In this document: piece after piece, positions 20,842 through 21,813 of the stretch | Layout of the letters: each line of letters starts with the position of its first letter | How positions within the stretch are numbered: position 1 is the stretch's first letter | Source of the DNA: Methylotenera_A sp040387515 | GTDB taxonomy: Bacteria; Pseudomonadota; Gammaproteobacteria; Burkholderiales; Methylophilaceae | Reading direction: 5' to 3' | DNA: 21,813 bases | Assembly (NCBI GenBank): GCA_040387515.1 | Contig: JAZKDP010000038.1 | Location: 1-21,813, forward strand | Position numbers and translations under genes: made by a program | Notes under the pieces: generated by a model | Told to the model about the DNA's origin: nothing | The model's input: only the letters and a program-made list of their open reading frames with translations | The model's database searches: none

Positions 20842-20870
20842 CTTGAAAAAACAAACTTAAGCTCAATATT
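20842..20870 (+). promoter_or_regulatory. Sigma-32-like promoter of groESL
   Basis: CTTGAAA (20842-20848) is a perfect heat-shock -35 element; CAATATT (20864-20870), 15 bases later, is a weak CCCATNT-type -10. A sigma-70 reading (TTGAAA with ATATTA, 17 bases) is also possible. Confidence 0.55.
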
Positions 20871-20895
20871 AGCAATCAAGGTATGCGAGTGCTAA
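20869..20895 (+). promoter_or_regulatory. CIRCE operator (HrcA binding site)
   Basis: TTAGCAATC - 9 bases - GAGTGCTAA: 17 of 18 positions match the CIRCE consensus TTAGCACTC-N9-GAGTGCTAA (A for C at position 7). It overlaps the end of the promoter and lies about 73 bases before the groES start, as expected for repression of groESL by HrcA. Confidence 0.95.
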
Positions 20896-20968
20896 AATAT
20901 CGTATTGCCTAGCAATTTTATCAACTTTATTGATACTAACCAAAAAATCACTCATCAGGAGAAATTGA

Positions 20969-21256
20969 ATGAAAATTCGTCCATTACACGATCGCGTTAT
21001 TGTAAAACGCTCTGAAGAAGAACGCACAACGGCATCTGGCATTGTTATTCCAGATTCAGCAACAGAAAAACCAGACCAAGGCGTGGTAACAGCAGTGGGC
21101 AACGGCAAACGTGATGACAGCGGCAAAATCCATGCTTTAGACGTTAAAGTTGGCGATAAAGTTTTATTCGGCAAATACGCAGGCCAAACCGTTAAGGTAG
21201 ATGGCGAAGAATTATTGGTGATGCGCGAAGAAGACATCATGGCAATCGTTGAGTAA
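20969..21256 (+). CDS. groES: Co-chaperonin GroES
   Basis: A 95-residue Hsp10 that caps GroEL. The whole family pattern is visible: KIRPLHDRVIVKR, the mobile loop EEERTTASGIVIPDSATEKPDQG, VAVG-type TAVGNGKRD, VKVGDKVLFGKYAGQTVKVDGEELLVMREEDIMAIVE. ATG at 20969 has AGGAGA 7 bases upstream. It forms an operon with groEL (58 bases apart) under the heat-shock promoter and CIRCE operator. Confidence 0.98.
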   Translation: MKIRPLHDRVIVKRSEEERTTASGIVIPDSATEKPDQGVVTAVGNGKRDDSGKIHALDVKVGDKVLFGKYAGQTVKVDGEELLVMREEDIMAIVE

Positions 21257-21258
21257 TT

Positions 21259-21274
21259 TGGTTAAACCTAACCA
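21259..21274 (+). other. Small hairpin in the groES-groEL spacer
   Basis: TGGTTA-AACC-TAACCA, a 6-bp stem with a 4-base loop just after the groES stop. No U-run follows, so it is not a terminator; it may stabilise or process the groES-groEL message. Confidence 0.45.
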
Positions 21275-21314
21275 CTTTCCAATTAAAAATTTGCATCAAT
21301 TTTAGGAGTTAATC

Positions 21315-21813
21315 ATGGCAGCAAAAGACGTAAGATTCGGCGATGAAGTCCGCCAAAAAATGACCAACGGCGTGAACATTTTAGCAAATGCCGTTAAAGT
21401 AACATTAGGCCCAAAAGGCCGTAACGTAGTATTAGAGCGCTCATACGGCGCACCAACCATCACTAAAGATGGCGTTTCAGTGGCTAAAGAAATCGAATTA
21501 AAAGACAAATTCGAAAACATGGGCGCACAAATGGTAAAAGAAGTGGCTTCAAAAACTTCTGACATCGCTGGTGACGGTACAACAACGGCAACTGTTTTAG
21601 CACAAGCGATTATTCGCGAAGGTATGAAATCTGTTGCTGCTGGCATGAACCCAATGGATTTAAAACGCGGTATCGACAAAGCTGTTGCTGCAGCGATTGT
21701 AAACTTAAAAGAACAATCAAAACCCTGTACAACCAGCAAAGAAATCGCGCAAGTTGGTTCAATCTCAGCTAACTCTGACGAATCTATCGGCAAAATCATT
21801 GCAGATGCAATGG
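21315..21813 (+). CDS. groEL: Chaperonin GroEL, N-terminal part (partial at right edge)
   Basis: 166 residues of GroEL are visible: AAKDVRFGDEVRQKM, the equatorial ATP-binding segments VTLGPKGRNVVLERSYGAPTITKDGV and DIAGDGTTTATVLAQAI, and GMNPMDLKRGIDKAV. The rest of the gene is outside the window. ATG at 21315 has TAGGAGTT upstream. Second gene of the groESL operon. Confidence 0.98.
   Translation, partial: MAAKDVRFGDEVRQKMTNGVNILANAVKVTLGPKGRNVVLERSYGAPTITKDGVSVAKEIELKDKFENMGAQMVKEVASKTSDIAGDGTTTATVLAQAIIREGMKSVAAGMNPMDLKRGIDKAVAAAIVNLKEQSKPCTTSKEIAQVGSISANSDESIGKIIADAM

Noticed and set aside
1..21813. CRISPR arrays, tRNA or rRNA genes, insertion sequences, prophage, toxin-antitoxin pairs
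   Set aside because: No regularly spaced repeats, no cloverleaf with CCA-type ends, no transposase or integrase-like protein, and no overlapping small gene pair of that kind were seen.

Overview
The window is an ordinary-looking chromosomal segment of a moderately low-GC betaproteobacterium. The protein sequences, a coq7-type ubiquinone step, a VPLPAA-type PEP-CTERM protein, and a CIRCE-controlled groESL all suggest the Methylophilaceae (for example Methylotenera-like methylotrophs). That assignment is inference from recognition, not from a database search. Coding density is high, no gap without a gene exceeds 300 bases, and I see no tRNA, rRNA, CRISPR array, insertion sequence or prophage.

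Layout. (1) 1-622, minus: the 5' part of proS, running off the left edge. (2) 706-3457, minus: lemA, a secreted glycine-rich TPM/YgcG protein, a second short TPM protein, and a conserved exported protein of unknown function with a possible Cys-His-Asp triad. (3) 3515-7614, minus: a tightly overlapping operon of a YoaA/DinG-type helicase, the ribosome-rescue hydrolase arfB, tsaB, rimI and a decayed family-4 uracil-DNA-glycosylase-like protein. (4) 7757-8728, plus: a small glycine-zipper protein and an exported NlpC/P60 peptidase, ending in a strong terminator. (5) 8856-9774, minus: a ferritin-like/bacterioferritin protein and a SelW-like Rdx protein. (6) 9936-12597, plus: a ctpA-type S41 protease, then coq7 and a DUF2322-like gene, each block closed by a hairpin terminator. 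(7) 12636-14869, minus: a VOC protein and an OsmC/YhfA protein (1-nt overlap), a repeat-like intergenic stretch, an FKBP lipoprotein with a TTG start, and a PEP-CTERM protein. (8) 15009-20787, minus: dacB, bioA, pldA, a Tas-like aldo/keto reductase and an unrecognised 186-residue protein. (9) 20842-21813, plus: the groES-groEL operon with a sigma-32-like promoter and a CIRCE operator; groEL runs off the right edge.

The genes mostly serve envelope maintenance (lemA/TPM, NlpC, CtpA, DacB, PldA, FKBP), protein folding (GroESL, FKBP), translation quality (ProS, TsaB, RimI, ArfB) and redox or iron handling. I found no convincing new multi-gene system. The best leads are the TPM/LemA cluster with its unknown exported partner and internal attenuator-like hairpin, the UDG-derived pseudoenzyme, a repeat-like intergenic element at 13507-13612, and the combined sigma-32/CIRCE control of groESL. 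Several genes use TTG starts, so N-termini need care.
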